From contig QZKN01000023.1 of NCBI GenBank assembly GCA_003598175.1, forward strand, positions 1-36,034: 36,034 nucleotides of DNA. The letters are read 5' to 3'. The notes under the pieces were generated by a model that did not search any database, had not been told where the DNA came from, and worked only from the letters and a program-made list of their open reading frames with translations. Below, piece by piece: positions 16,253 to 22,476 of this stretch (the stretch's first letter is position 1; each line of letters starts with the position of its first letter). The translations under genes were made by a program, and so were the position numbers. The stretch comes from Candidatus Omnitrophota bacterium (GTDB lineage Bacteria > Hinthialibacterota > Hinthialibacteria > Hinthialibacterales > Hinthialibacteraceae).

Positions 16253-16449
16253 AAGATGAATATGATTTTACAAAAGCGGAAAGAGGGAAATTCCATCGTC
16301 TGGGCGTTCGGTTGAACCAGCCTATTTATCTCGACGAAGAGGTCCAAGCTTTTGTTGAAAAAATCGCCCAAAAGAAGGAAACCGATATGAGTTCCGTTGT
16401 CAATACATTACTTCGAAACGACATGCGACTCTCTGACATTATGGAATAG
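16249..16449 (+). CDS. brnA: BrnA-type antitoxin
   Basis: 66 residues: MKDEYDFTKAERGKFHRLGV, then LNQPIYLDEEVQAFVEKIAQ, KKETDMSSVVNTLLRNDMRL. The YDFTKAERGKF leader and the ribbon-helix-helix region (IYLDEEVQAFVEKIA...VNTLLR) are the BrnA pattern. It binds BrnT and represses the brnTA promoter in known systems. It overlaps brnT by ATGA. With brnT broken it is now an orphan antitoxin. Confidence 0.85.
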   Translation: MKDEYDFTKAERGKFHRLGVRLNQPIYLDEEVQAFVEKIAQKKETDMSSVVNTLLRNDMRLSDIME

Positions 16450-16458
16450 CCACGTAAA

Positions 16459-16487
16459 AGGGTGGACACAAAGCGAAGCGCAGCCCT
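16459..16487. repeat. Degenerate REP copy
   Basis: GGGTGGACACAAAGCGAAGC then GCAGCCC is a mutated copy of the island's GTGGGCTCAAAGCGAAGCGTAGCCCAC element, 10 bases after the brnA stop. The upper stem has lost pairing. Confidence 0.65.
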
Positions 16488-16558
16488 ATATTTCTGAAGA
16501 TACGCCTGAAGCATTGATCGTTGACCATCTGGTGTAATAATGTTGTCCAGGAGGACGT

Positions 16559-16783
16559 ATGCGTTCCATCATCGAAGACCTTGAATCGGCTGCCATGCAG
16601 CTTACCCGTGCTGAGCGCGCCCGTTTGGCGGAACGCCTTATCGCCAGTCTGGATGAGGATGTGGAGATCGAACAGGTGTGGGCAGAGGAGGTTCGCCGCC
16701 GCGTGGAGGAGTTGCAATCCGGTGCGGTGCAGTCGATTCCCGGTGAGCAGGTCTTTGCCGAGCTCAAGGATCTCTTCCGGTGA
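16559..16783 (+). CDS. Addiction-module antitoxin (Unstab_antitox-like)
   Basis: 74 residues: MRSIIEDLESAAMQLTRAER, ARLAERLIASLDEDVEIEQV, WAEEVRRRVEELQSGAVQSI, ending FAELKDLFR. This matches the small helical antitoxins annotated as putative addiction module component, which pair with ParE/RelE toxins. AGGAGG lies 4 bases upstream. The TGA overlaps a GTG that begins the toxin frame. G+C is visibly higher than in the preceding modules, suggesting a separate origin. Confidence 0.8.
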   Translation: MRSIIEDLESAAMQLTRAERARLAERLIASLDEDVEIEQVWAEEVRRRVEELQSGAVQSIPGEQVFAELKDLFR

Positions 16784-17082
16784 GTTGAAGTTTCAGCTTT
16801 CACCCCGAGGCGCGATGGGAGTTGCGGGAGTCGGTCTGCTACTACGAAGGAGAAGCCGCTGGTCTGGGTGCGGAGTTCGCCGCAGAGGTACGGGTCGCGG
16901 TGGATCGTATACACGAGAATCTGTATTCGGGGGCGCCGGTTGAGGCCGGCACACGCCGCAAGTTGCTGCAGCGTTTTCCGTATTCGCTGATCTACTTGGT
17001 CGAGGGGGAGGAAGAGCATATCTGCATCATTGCCGTCATGCATCACCGACGAAGGCCGGGATATTGGCGCGGGCGTGTCTAA
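16780..17082 (+). pseudogene. ParE-type toxin with nonsense at codon 3
   Basis: The frame starting at the GTG that overlaps the antitoxin stop reads V-S-stop and then SFSFHPEARWELRESVCYYE, GEAAGLGAEFAAEVRVAVDR, ending CIIAVMHHRRRPGYWRGRV. This is a complete ParE/RelE toxin body, including the RFPYSLIY strand and the final MHHRRRPGYW. Only the TGA at 16786-16788 interrupts it. There is no start codon between the TGA and HPEARWEL; the first possible restart (TTG at 16822) would drop the first strand. Probably inactivated, perhaps TGG to TGA. A sequencing error is the alternative. Confidence 0.7.
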
Positions 17083-17129
17083 GAATAATATTTGCTGTAA
17101 AACCGTACCAAACTAATTATATAGTTTTG

Positions 17130-17163
17130 TGGGGTGGGCTCAAAGCGAATCGTAGCCCACAAC
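17130..17163. repeat. REP copy upstream of the RAYT gene
   Basis: GGGGTGGGCTCAAAGCGAAT followed by CGTAGCCCAC folds as a hairpin with a GTGGGCT/AGCCCAC stem. It lies 37 bases before the transposase start and is inverted relative to the copy at 17760, the usual arrangement of REPs around a RAYT gene. Confidence 0.85.
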
Positions 17164-17200
17164 AACGCTAACCAAAGCAAGGGAGGATGAAAATGATCCC

Positions 17201-17752
17201 ATGCCGGAATATCGCCGTTTCAAACAACCGAATTCTTGTTATTTTTTTACAGTCGTAACAAATAACCGCAATTCCATTTTAACGGCAGAGGTGTCCAGAC
17301 GATGTTTGCGGGATGCATTTCAAACGGTACGAAAGAAATATCCATTCACAATCGATGGGATTGTACTATTGCCTAATCATATCCATACGTTATGGTCATT
17401 ACCTGAGGGAGATTCAAATTTTTCAATACGCTGGAATCTGATCAAAAATCGATTTACCAAATTGTATATAAAGAACAACCCTCCCACGGAGGCGTTGTCT
17501 GTTGCAAGAAGCAAAAAAAGAGAACAGGGAGTTTGGCAAAGACGTTTTTGGGAACATCTCATTCGAAATGAAGATGATTTTATAAAACACCTGGATTATA
17601 TTCATTATAATCCCGTAAAACACGGGTATGTGAAAAATCCGGTAGATTGGGAATGGTCATCGTTTCACCGTTATGTTCAATTAAAATGGTATGAACAGAA
17701 TTGGGGAAGCCAGGAACCGGGAGATAGGATGGATACGTGTGCAGGAGAATAA
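17201..17752 (+). CDS. REP-associated tyrosine transposase (RAYT, Y1_Tnp family)
   Basis: 183 residues. Single-domain HUH endonuclease related to IS200/IS605 TnpA: MPEYRRFKQPNSCYFFTVVT, IVLLPNHIHTLWSLPEGDSN with the HIH metal-binding pair, and LIRNEDDFIKHLDYIHYNPV then KHGYV with the likely catalytic Tyr. The QRRFWEHLIR stretch is typical of RAYTs. It would nick single-stranded DNA at REP hairpins. Inverted copies of the local REP lie on both sides, and further copies are scattered through the window, so it is the best candidate for having spread them. GGGAGG is 14 bases before the ATG, a poor distance. The frame is intact. Confidence 0.92.
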   Translation: MPEYRRFKQPNSCYFFTVVTNNRNSILTAEVSRRCLRDAFQTVRKKYPFTIDGIVLLPNHIHTLWSLPEGDSNFSIRWNLIKNRFTKLYIKNNPPTEALSVARSKKREQGVWQRRFWEHLIRNEDDFIKHLDYIHYNPVKHGYVKNPVDWEWSSFHRYVQLKWYEQNWGSQEPGDRMDTCAGE

Positions 17753-17759
17753 ATGGTAT

Positions 17760-17790
17760 GGTGGGCTACTTCGCTTTGAGCCCACCCTAC
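17760..17790. repeat. REP copy downstream of the RAYT gene
   Basis: GGTGGGCTACTTCGCTTTGA then GCCCACCCTAC, in the opposite orientation to the copy at 17130. It directly precedes the truncated BlaI fragment, so the element may mark the point where that gene was cut. Confidence 0.85.
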
Positions 17791-17803
17791 AAAACTGAAA
17801 CGC

Positions 17804-17971
17804 ATGGCGAAACAGATGGCGGATGTATTTTGCGGTGGGTCGACGGCGGCGTTGATCACGCAATTGGTGAAAATCGAAAAATTGTCGGAGGACGATATTC
17901 GCGAACTGCAACAAATCGCGAATCAGAAAATCGAAAAGAATCCAAACGAAGGAAACTCCAATCATGAATGA
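17804..17971 (+). pseudogene. C-terminal fragment of a BlaI/MecI-type repressor
   Basis: 55 residues: MAKQMADVFCGGSTAALITQ, LVKIEKLSEDDIRELQQIAN, QKIEKNPNEGNSNHE. This resembles the dimerisation helix region that ends BlaI/MecI/CopY regulators (FGGSxxALxxxLxxxEKLSxEDIxEL). The winged-helix DNA-binding N-terminus (about 65 residues) is absent; the sequence immediately upstream is a REP copy. It is therefore probably a remnant left after insertion or deletion at the RAYT/REP element. It overlaps the next gene by 8 bases. Confidence 0.6.
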
Positions 17972-18503
17972 TTCCATGTCGATTTTAGACGATTCGAAGG
18001 AAGGGAGAGTCAGAATGGGAACGATTCGGGAAGAAATCGCGGATGAAAATATTCGGATCGTCGAACTCGATCCGATGCGAGTAGCCACGGTGCGGGTAAT
18101 CAGCGAGAATCCGGAAAACGACGCATGGGAAAAATTGAGTGCGTGGGCCAACCCGTTAGGTTTATTTGCTGATTTTGGAAAACACCCGGTTTTCGGGTTC
18201 AACAATCCCAATCCTTCACCGCGCCAAAAAGAATATGGGTATGAATTTTGGATTCGTGTTGATTCGCAAATCGAATCCGAGGGCGACATCGAAGTCAAAG
18301 AATTTCAAGGCGGTCTGTTTGCAATGACCAGCTGCAAGATTTCAGAAATGGGCGATGTATATCGAAATTTGTGGAAGTGGGTGAATTCCAGCGAAAGCCG
18401 ATATGCATGGCGCGAAGATCACGAGTTGGAAAAACCGCGAAATCCGCTCGCGACGGGGAACGAGATGGAGTTCGATATTTACATGCCGGTTCAAGTTGTG
18501 TAG
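17964..18503 (+). CDS. GyrI-like small-molecule-binding domain protein
   Basis: 179 residues. IVELDPMRVATVRVISENPE, NDAWEKLSAWANPLGLFADF, HPVFGFNNPNPSPRQKEYGY then EFWIRVDSQI, and GDIEVKEFQGGLFAMTSCKI are the pattern of stand-alone GyrI-like/AraC effector-binding (SHS2) domains, which bind small hydrophobic or cationic ligands. No DNA-binding domain is attached. Start uncertain: ATG 17964 (AAGGA 10 bases upstream) or ATG 18015 (GGGAG 8 bases upstream, closer to family length). The gene follows the BlaI fragment, so it was probably regulated by that repressor before truncation. The stop codon lies inside the following REP. Confidence 0.8.
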   Translation: MNDSMSILDDSKEGRVRMGTIREEIADENIRIVELDPMRVATVRVISENPENDAWEKLSAWANPLGLFADFGKHPVFGFNNPNPSPRQKEYGYEFWIRVDSQIESEGDIEVKEFQGGLFAMTSCKISEMGDVYRNLWKWVNSSESRYAWREDHELEKPRNPLATGNEMEFDIYMPVQVV

Positions 18504-18577
18504 GATGGGCTCGAAGCGAAGCGCACCACCAATATGTTCGTAAACCCGAATGGTGGGTTGAATCGAGCCAATCCTAC
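18500..18577. repeat. Inverted REP pair (BIME-like)
   Basis: The left copy GTAGGATGGGCTCGAAGCGA (to 18533) and the right copy TGGTGGGTTGAATCGAGCCA then ATCCTAC (18551-18577) face each other and can pair over their length. Both have diverged from the consensus. It lies between the GyrI-like gene and the PIN gene. Confidence 0.75.
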
Positions 18578-18600
18578 AAAACTTTATAATTAATCTGATT

Positions 18601-19092
18601 ATGAAACGAACAACTCTTTATCTCGATACAAGCGTGATTAATTTCCTTTTTGCCGAAGATGCTCCGGATAAAAAGGAAATCACAATTGAGTTATTTGAAT
18701 GCTATGTCAAAACAGGTATTTACGACGCTTATATTTCTCAATTGGTTATAGACGAAATCAAGCGCACCGATGTTCCGTCTCATCGTGATCAATTGCTGGC
18801 AGCGATTGAAAAATACTTTTTGAATTATCTCGATTTCGAAAATGATTATGAAGAGATATCACGATTAGCCGATCAATATATCGTTGCAAAAATACTATCT
18901 CGTAATCAGATCGACGATGCGACGCATATTTCTATTGCAACCGTTAAAGAATTGGATATATTATTGAGTTGGAATTTCCGGCACATGGCAAATGTCAACA
19001 AAGAAGCCAAAATTCAAGCAATCAATAGGATGGAAGGGTATACCAAACCGTTAAAGATTATTACTCCATTCGAGGTCATTTATCATGAATAA
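18601..19092 (+). CDS. PIN-domain toxin-like protein
   Basis: 163 residues, complete. LYLDTSVINFLFAEDAPDKK contains the first PIN Asp (LDTS), ISQLVIDEIKRTD the Glu, and NQIDDATHISIATVKELDIL then LSWNFRHMAN the third and fourth acidic region with the typical WNFRH ending. It is a metal-dependent RNase fold. It is longer than most VapC proteins and has a C-terminal extension (MEGYTKPLKIITPFEVIYHE). No ribosome site is visible before the ATG. The small partner gene overlaps it downstream, so toxin precedes antitoxin. A second module of this build lies at 33559-34213. Confidence 0.85.
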   Translation: MKRTTLYLDTSVINFLFAEDAPDKKEITIELFECYVKTGIYDAYISQLVIDEIKRTDVPSHRDQLLAAIEKYFLNYLDFENDYEEISRLADQYIVAKILSRNQIDDATHISIATVKELDILLSWNFRHMANVNKEAKIQAINRMEGYTKPLKIITPFEVIYHE

Positions 19093-19255
19093 AATAAAAG
19101 AATCCAAATCGATGGTAGAGGTTTGGAAATGGAAAGAAGAAGCGTATAAAGAAGTCGAACACCTCGATACAAAATCTGCAGCCTTGAAGAGACTCAAGGA
19201 TTCGGCGGAGACTGTGAAAAATATAAAAATAAAGTTTCGAAATGTTAAAAAATAG
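19085..19255 (+). CDS. Small partner (putative antitoxin) of the PIN gene
   Basis: 56 residues: MNKIKESKSMVEVWKWKEEA, YKEVEHLDTKSAALKRLKDS, AETVKNIKIKFRNVKK. Highly charged and helical, no recognisable DNA-binding motif. It overlaps the PIN gene by 8 bases. The role as antitoxin is inferred from position, size and the parallel with the gene at 33559-33756. Confidence 0.7.
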   Translation: MNKIKESKSMVEVWKWKEEAYKEVEHLDTKSAALKRLKDSAETVKNIKIKFRNVKK

Positions 19256-19257
19256 AT

Positions 19258-19286
19258 GTGTGGGCGCGAAGCGAAGCGTAGCCCAC
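19258..19286. repeat. REP copy
   Basis: GTGTGGGCGCGAAGCGAAGC then GTAGCCCAC forms a hairpin with a GTGGGC/GCCCAC stem, 3 bases after the partner-gene stop. Confidence 0.8.
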
Positions 19287-19317
19287 GAGAGCGCCGGTGA
19301 AAACCGGTAAGGAGTGT

Positions 19318-19421
19318 GTAGGGTGGGCTCAAACCGCGCCGTTTGCGGTTTAGCCCACCAACGTAATCATAGATTTGAAGAGAATCAGGGTGGGCTACGC
19401 TTCGCTTTGAGCCCACCCTAC
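19318..19421. repeat. Composite REP copy (second long direct repeat plus intact hairpin)
   Basis: Bases 19318-19396 repeat 14682-14760 with four differences by my count. The second half here is intact: GGGTGGGCTACGCTTCGCTT then TGAGCCCACCCTAC, a near-perfect hairpin. Two REPs joined by a spacer make a BIME-like unit. It marks the right edge of the toxin-antitoxin/RAYT island. Confidence 0.85.
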
Positions 19422-19570
19422 AAAATTTTATTTACGTATTCTCTCACCAATTTTCATGAAATATCCCGGTTGATCCATCTCCTCCTGGAGAGGAAAAGAA
19501 TTTCATGTAAAATTCCCTTCAAAAATCACCTGATTAACCATTTCAGTTCAATTTGACACAAGGAAGAACT

Positions 19571-19942
19571 ATGGTCCTTTCCGTTTTGATTGTGGATGAT
19601 TCGAAATTGGCACGTGCATTGCTAAAAAAGGCATTGTCCGGCATCGATACTATACAGTTGGAGATTACCGAAGCCTCCGACGGAGAAGACGCCCTGCGTC
19701 AATGCCGGGAAAATCGGCCCGATCTCCTGTTTCTCGATCTGACCATGCCGGTTATCAACGGATATGAAGTGTTGCAGGCGCTTCAAAATGAGAAAATCGA
19801 TGTGCCCGTATTCGTTGTCAGCGCCGACATACAACCCAAAGCCCAGGAACGGGTATTCGAACTTGGCGCAAAAGCCTTTATCCGAAAAAATATCGATACG
19901 AGTCAAATCGAACAAATTTTAAAGGATCATCAAGTGATATGA
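19571..19942 (+). CDS. CheY-like response regulator (receiver only)
   Basis: 123 residues, a stand-alone receiver domain. Acidic pocket DD (residues 9-10, LIVDDSK), phospho-acceptor Asp56 (LLFLDLTMP), Ser in VFVVSAD and the conserved Lys region near KAFIRKN. It has no output domain, so it acts by protein contact. ATG at 19571 is chosen because AAGGAA lies 5 bases upstream; the frame extends 18 bases further. It overlaps the CheC-like gene by ATGA, and that protein is the likely phosphatase for this receiver. Two TTTCATG-centred near-palindromes (19449-19462, 19500-19512) lie upstream and might be operator sites. Confidence 0.92.
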   Translation: MVLSVLIVDDSKLARALLKKALSGIDTIQLEITEASDGEDALRQCRENRPDLLFLDLTMPVINGYEVLQALQNEKIDVPVFVVSADIQPKAQERVFELGAKAFIRKNIDTSQIEQILKDHQVI

Positions 19943-20559
19943 ACGCCCGGATGTTAAGCGAGGATCATTACGAAGTTTTGCGGGAAATCATCAATATCGG
20001 CATGGGGCAGGCCGGCGCGGCTTTGGCAAAATTATTGGACACATTCGTCGAACTTGCCGTGCCGAACGTGACCATGATCGACGCTCATCAACTCACCTCC
20101 GTGGTCGCCGAGGTGGTCGATGATCCGGGAGAAATTACCGCGATACGCCAGGCGTTTTACAATCAGTTGCACGGCGAAGCCCTGGTCATCTACAATCGGC
20201 AGGGCTGTAGAGAATTAGCCGACTTGTTGGGATATGACGATGAGGATATCGACCGATCGGATCAGGAACTGCTGCTGGATGTAGGCAACATTCTCGTGGG
20301 CGCCTGCATGAACGGCATCGCGGAACAATTGAACCCGGGTCATGAATTATCGTTTTCTCCACCTTCCCTGTTCTGTGAAAATATGCCTCCGGATCGTCTT
20401 TTTTCCCATCACGAAACCTCCTGGAATTACGCCTTGTTACTGAAAGTGGCCTTTCGTCTCGAACAGAGGGCATTTAGTAGCCATATTTTGATCTTCATGC
20501 CGGAACAATCAATCGATTATCTGATTCAGGCGCTAGACAAATGGATCGAGGCGTTGTAA
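19939..20559 (+). CDS. cheC: CheC-like CheY-P phosphatase
   Basis: 206 residues. Two CheC-type active-site helices: LREIINIGMGQAGAALAKLL (ExxN at 16-19) and ELLLDVGNILVGACMNGIAE (DxxN at 114-117 where ExxN is usual). CheC proteins dephosphorylate a receiver domain. No chemoreceptor, CheA or CheW gene is in the window, so this three-gene unit may not serve chemotaxis; it could tune the phosphorylation of the upstream receiver within a c-di-GMP circuit. ATGA overlap upstream; the downstream ATG follows the TAA directly. Confidence 0.85.
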   Translation: MNARMLSEDHYEVLREIINIGMGQAGAALAKLLDTFVELAVPNVTMIDAHQLTSVVAEVVDDPGEITAIRQAFYNQLHGEALVIYNRQGCRELADLLGYDDEDIDRSDQELLLDVGNILVGACMNGIAEQLNPGHELSFSPPSLFCENMPPDRLFSHHETSWNYALLLKVAFRLEQRAFSSHILIFMPEQSIDYLIQALDKWIEAL

Positions 20560-21510
20560 ATGTACGAACCGGTTCTCCCCCTTTTCCTGCCCAGCTACAT
20601 CATCAATCGCATCAATGTCGGAATTTTCGTCATCGACGAGAAATTGGATATCGTCGTGTGGAATAAATTCATGGAAACGAACAGCGGTAAATCCACCGCG
20701 GAAGTGTACGGTAAAAACATATTCGAATGTTTTCCCGAACTTCCCCGCATGTGGTTCGAAAGAAAGGTCAAAAGTGTTTTTCTGTTAAAAAACTTTGCCT
20801 TCACATCCTGGCGGCAGCGTCCCTACCTCTTTCGTTTTCCCCATCACCGCCCTGTCACCGGCGGCGTGGATTCCATGCGGCAGGATTGTACCTTTCTACC
20901 GGTTCTGAATGATCGGGGAGAGGTCAAATTCATTTGCATCACGTTGATCGATGTGACCGAGACGAGCATTTATCAAACCATGCTGAATGAAACCATGCTC
21001 GGATTGGAAAAATTAAGCCAAAAAGATGCGTTGACCGGACTCCTCAACCGCAGAGAATTCACACGCCAACTGGACCGGGAGTTTAAAAGAGCCCTCCGTT
21101 ATGGCAAGGAACTTTCTTTTGCCCTGATCGATTTGGATCATTTCAAAAAAGTAAACGATACTTACGGCCATTTGGCCGGCGATGAAATATTGCGGCAGGT
21201 TTCTCGATTGTGCGTCAATTCCATGCGCGATACGGACATTGTCGCCCGTTTCGGCGGCGAAGAATTCGCCGTCCTGTTCCCCGAACAGGGGGAAAAAGGC
21301 GCAATGGAAGCAATCGAACGATTTCGCAAACAAATCGAAAAAGAAGCCATGATTTTCGAAACCCAATCAATATCGGTCACGATCAGCGCCGGCGTAAGCG
21401 CCTTAAATCGCAATACAAAAGACGCCAACGACCTCATCCGCAAAGCCGACGCCGCTCTGTATGAATCCAAGAAAAACGGGCGCAACCAAACCACCTTATT
21501 TCACTCATAA
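20560..21510 (+). CDS. PAS-GGDEF diguanylate cyclase
   Basis: 316 residues. N-terminal PAS sensor (residues ~14-135: INVGIFVIDEKLDIVVWNKF ... ICITLIDVTE), then a GGDEF domain (~150-312) with DALTGLLNRREF, FALIDLDHFKKVNDTYGHLA, active-site GGEEF at 232-236 and inhibitory RxxD site at 223-226 (RDTD). Both sites are intact, so it should make c-di-GMP and be product-inhibited. It is cytoplasmic, with no membrane segment. Its ATG abuts the TAA of the CheC-like gene, so it is the last gene of the operon. PAS ligand unknown. Confidence 0.95.
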   Translation: MYEPVLPLFLPSYIINRINVGIFVIDEKLDIVVWNKFMETNSGKSTAEVYGKNIFECFPELPRMWFERKVKSVFLLKNFAFTSWRQRPYLFRFPHHRPVTGGVDSMRQDCTFLPVLNDRGEVKFICITLIDVTETSIYQTMLNETMLGLEKLSQKDALTGLLNRREFTRQLDREFKRALRYGKELSFALIDLDHFKKVNDTYGHLAGDEILRQVSRLCVNSMRDTDIVARFGGEEFAVLFPEQGEKGAMEAIERFRKQIEKEAMIFETQSISVTISAGVSALNRNTKDANDLIRKADAALYESKKNGRNQTTLFHS

Positions 21511-21563
21511 ACCAGGATACGAATAAAAAACGTGGACCAAACCAGGACGCATTTTATATTTTC

Positions 21564-22121
21564 TTAAAGAGAATCCTGCCAATCGGACAGCCGTTTGGGC
21601 GAAAAATAACGAATATCGCCGTTGGATGCTATTCCGTTGCTGGGATGATAAGTCACCCAATCGATGTCATGATCCATCCCCACCGATAACATGTAAATCC
21701 GCCATCCCTGCGTGTGCCATTCCGACCCGCCGGTGTTATAGCGCTTGCTGGGATCCTCTTCGTTGTACCAATAGTTGAAATAGATGCCGTTGGTTCTCCC
21801 GATTTCCTCGTTCCACCGATGGGGATCGATCGGAATGGTGTTCATATACGAAATGGGAGTGGTCAAGGCAAGCAGACTGTTTTTTCCCTTCACATAATCC
21901 GAAATCGGCGGTCGCCCGTGATCAAGTTCATAAATATGAATCTGATCGTCCAACGTTCGCATATCCCGAATAATCTGCGTCAACAACGCCTGCATCCGCG
22001 CGCGGGTGAAATTCGGAACCGCGATAGCCGCCAGAATTCCGATAATCGCCACTACGATAAGCAATTCGATCAACGTAAAGGATTTTTGTCGGCGCTCCTT
22101 ACGTAACGCTTTGAATTTCAT
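21564..22121 (-). CDS. Type II secretion/type IV prepilin-like protein
   Basis: 185 residues. A basic leader (MKFKALRKERRQKS) precedes FTLIELLIVVAIIGILAAIA, the class III signal of pseudopilins. Residue -1 is Ser where Gly or Ala is usual. The C-terminal globular part begins NFTRARMQALLTQIIRDMRT and contains aromatic-rich segments (IYFNYWYNEEDPSKRYN). Many Planctomycetes/Sumerlaeota-type genomes encode dozens of such proteins. ATG at 22121 is chosen for AAGG 9 bases upstream; ATG 22127 is also possible. It is convergent with the c-di-GMP operon, leaving a 53-base gap with no clear terminator. Confidence 0.9.
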   Translation of the reverse strand: MKFKALRKERRQKSFTLIELLIVVAIIGILAAIAVPNFTRARMQALLTQIIRDMRTLDDQIHIYELDHGRPPISDYVKGKNSLLALTTPISYMNTIPIDPHRWNEEIGRTNGIYFNYWYNEEDPSKRYNTGGSEWHTQGWRIYMLSVGMDHDIDWVTYHPSNGIASNGDIRYFSPKRLSDWQDSL

Positions 22122-22476
22122 AAACATAATCCTTCTCATCCCTAAATGGTATCGAATCGATGAATGGAAAATTCTCTCTATTGTTCATCCTTTTAACCAT
22201 GGTTTAAAGGGGAGATCAGGTTTCCACCGACGCATTCCACCCAAATCAAACAGGTTTCTCTCTTTTTGATCCTCATTGCAAAAAAAAATCCCAACTTTTC
22301 TCATTTTTCGACACATGGATAGTGAAAGACAATTTGCTATGGGATTGTGATGATTTTGAATTGTAATGTGTTTGTCGACAACGAAATGGGTTCGTCGACT
22401 TTGAATGAGCAGCTTTTGGCACTCCATTCATGTTTCCGTTGAATGGAACCAATTTACAGAAACGGAGGACGGGGAG
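22122..22476. promoter_or_regulatory. Divergent intergenic region between prepilin and sigma-factor genes
   Basis: 355 bases that must hold promoters for both genes. A 10-bp perfect palindrome AACCATGGTT (22195-22204) lies about 75 bases upstream of the prepilin start. Two GTCGAC sites within GTTTGTCGACAACG and GGTTCGTCGACTTTG lie 22370-22405 upstream of the sigma gene. No unambiguous -35/-10 pair is evident. Confidence 0.35.

Noticed and set aside
401..17082. In-frame stops read as stop-codon recoding or suppression
   Set aside because: All three stop codons are involved, and each also ends many intact genes here, often in ATGA overlaps. No tRNA or recoding element is seen near them. Simple mutations fit better.
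14682..19421. CRISPR array
   Set aside because: The repeats are palindromic, irregularly spaced by whole genes, in both orientations and variable in sequence; no cas genes are present.
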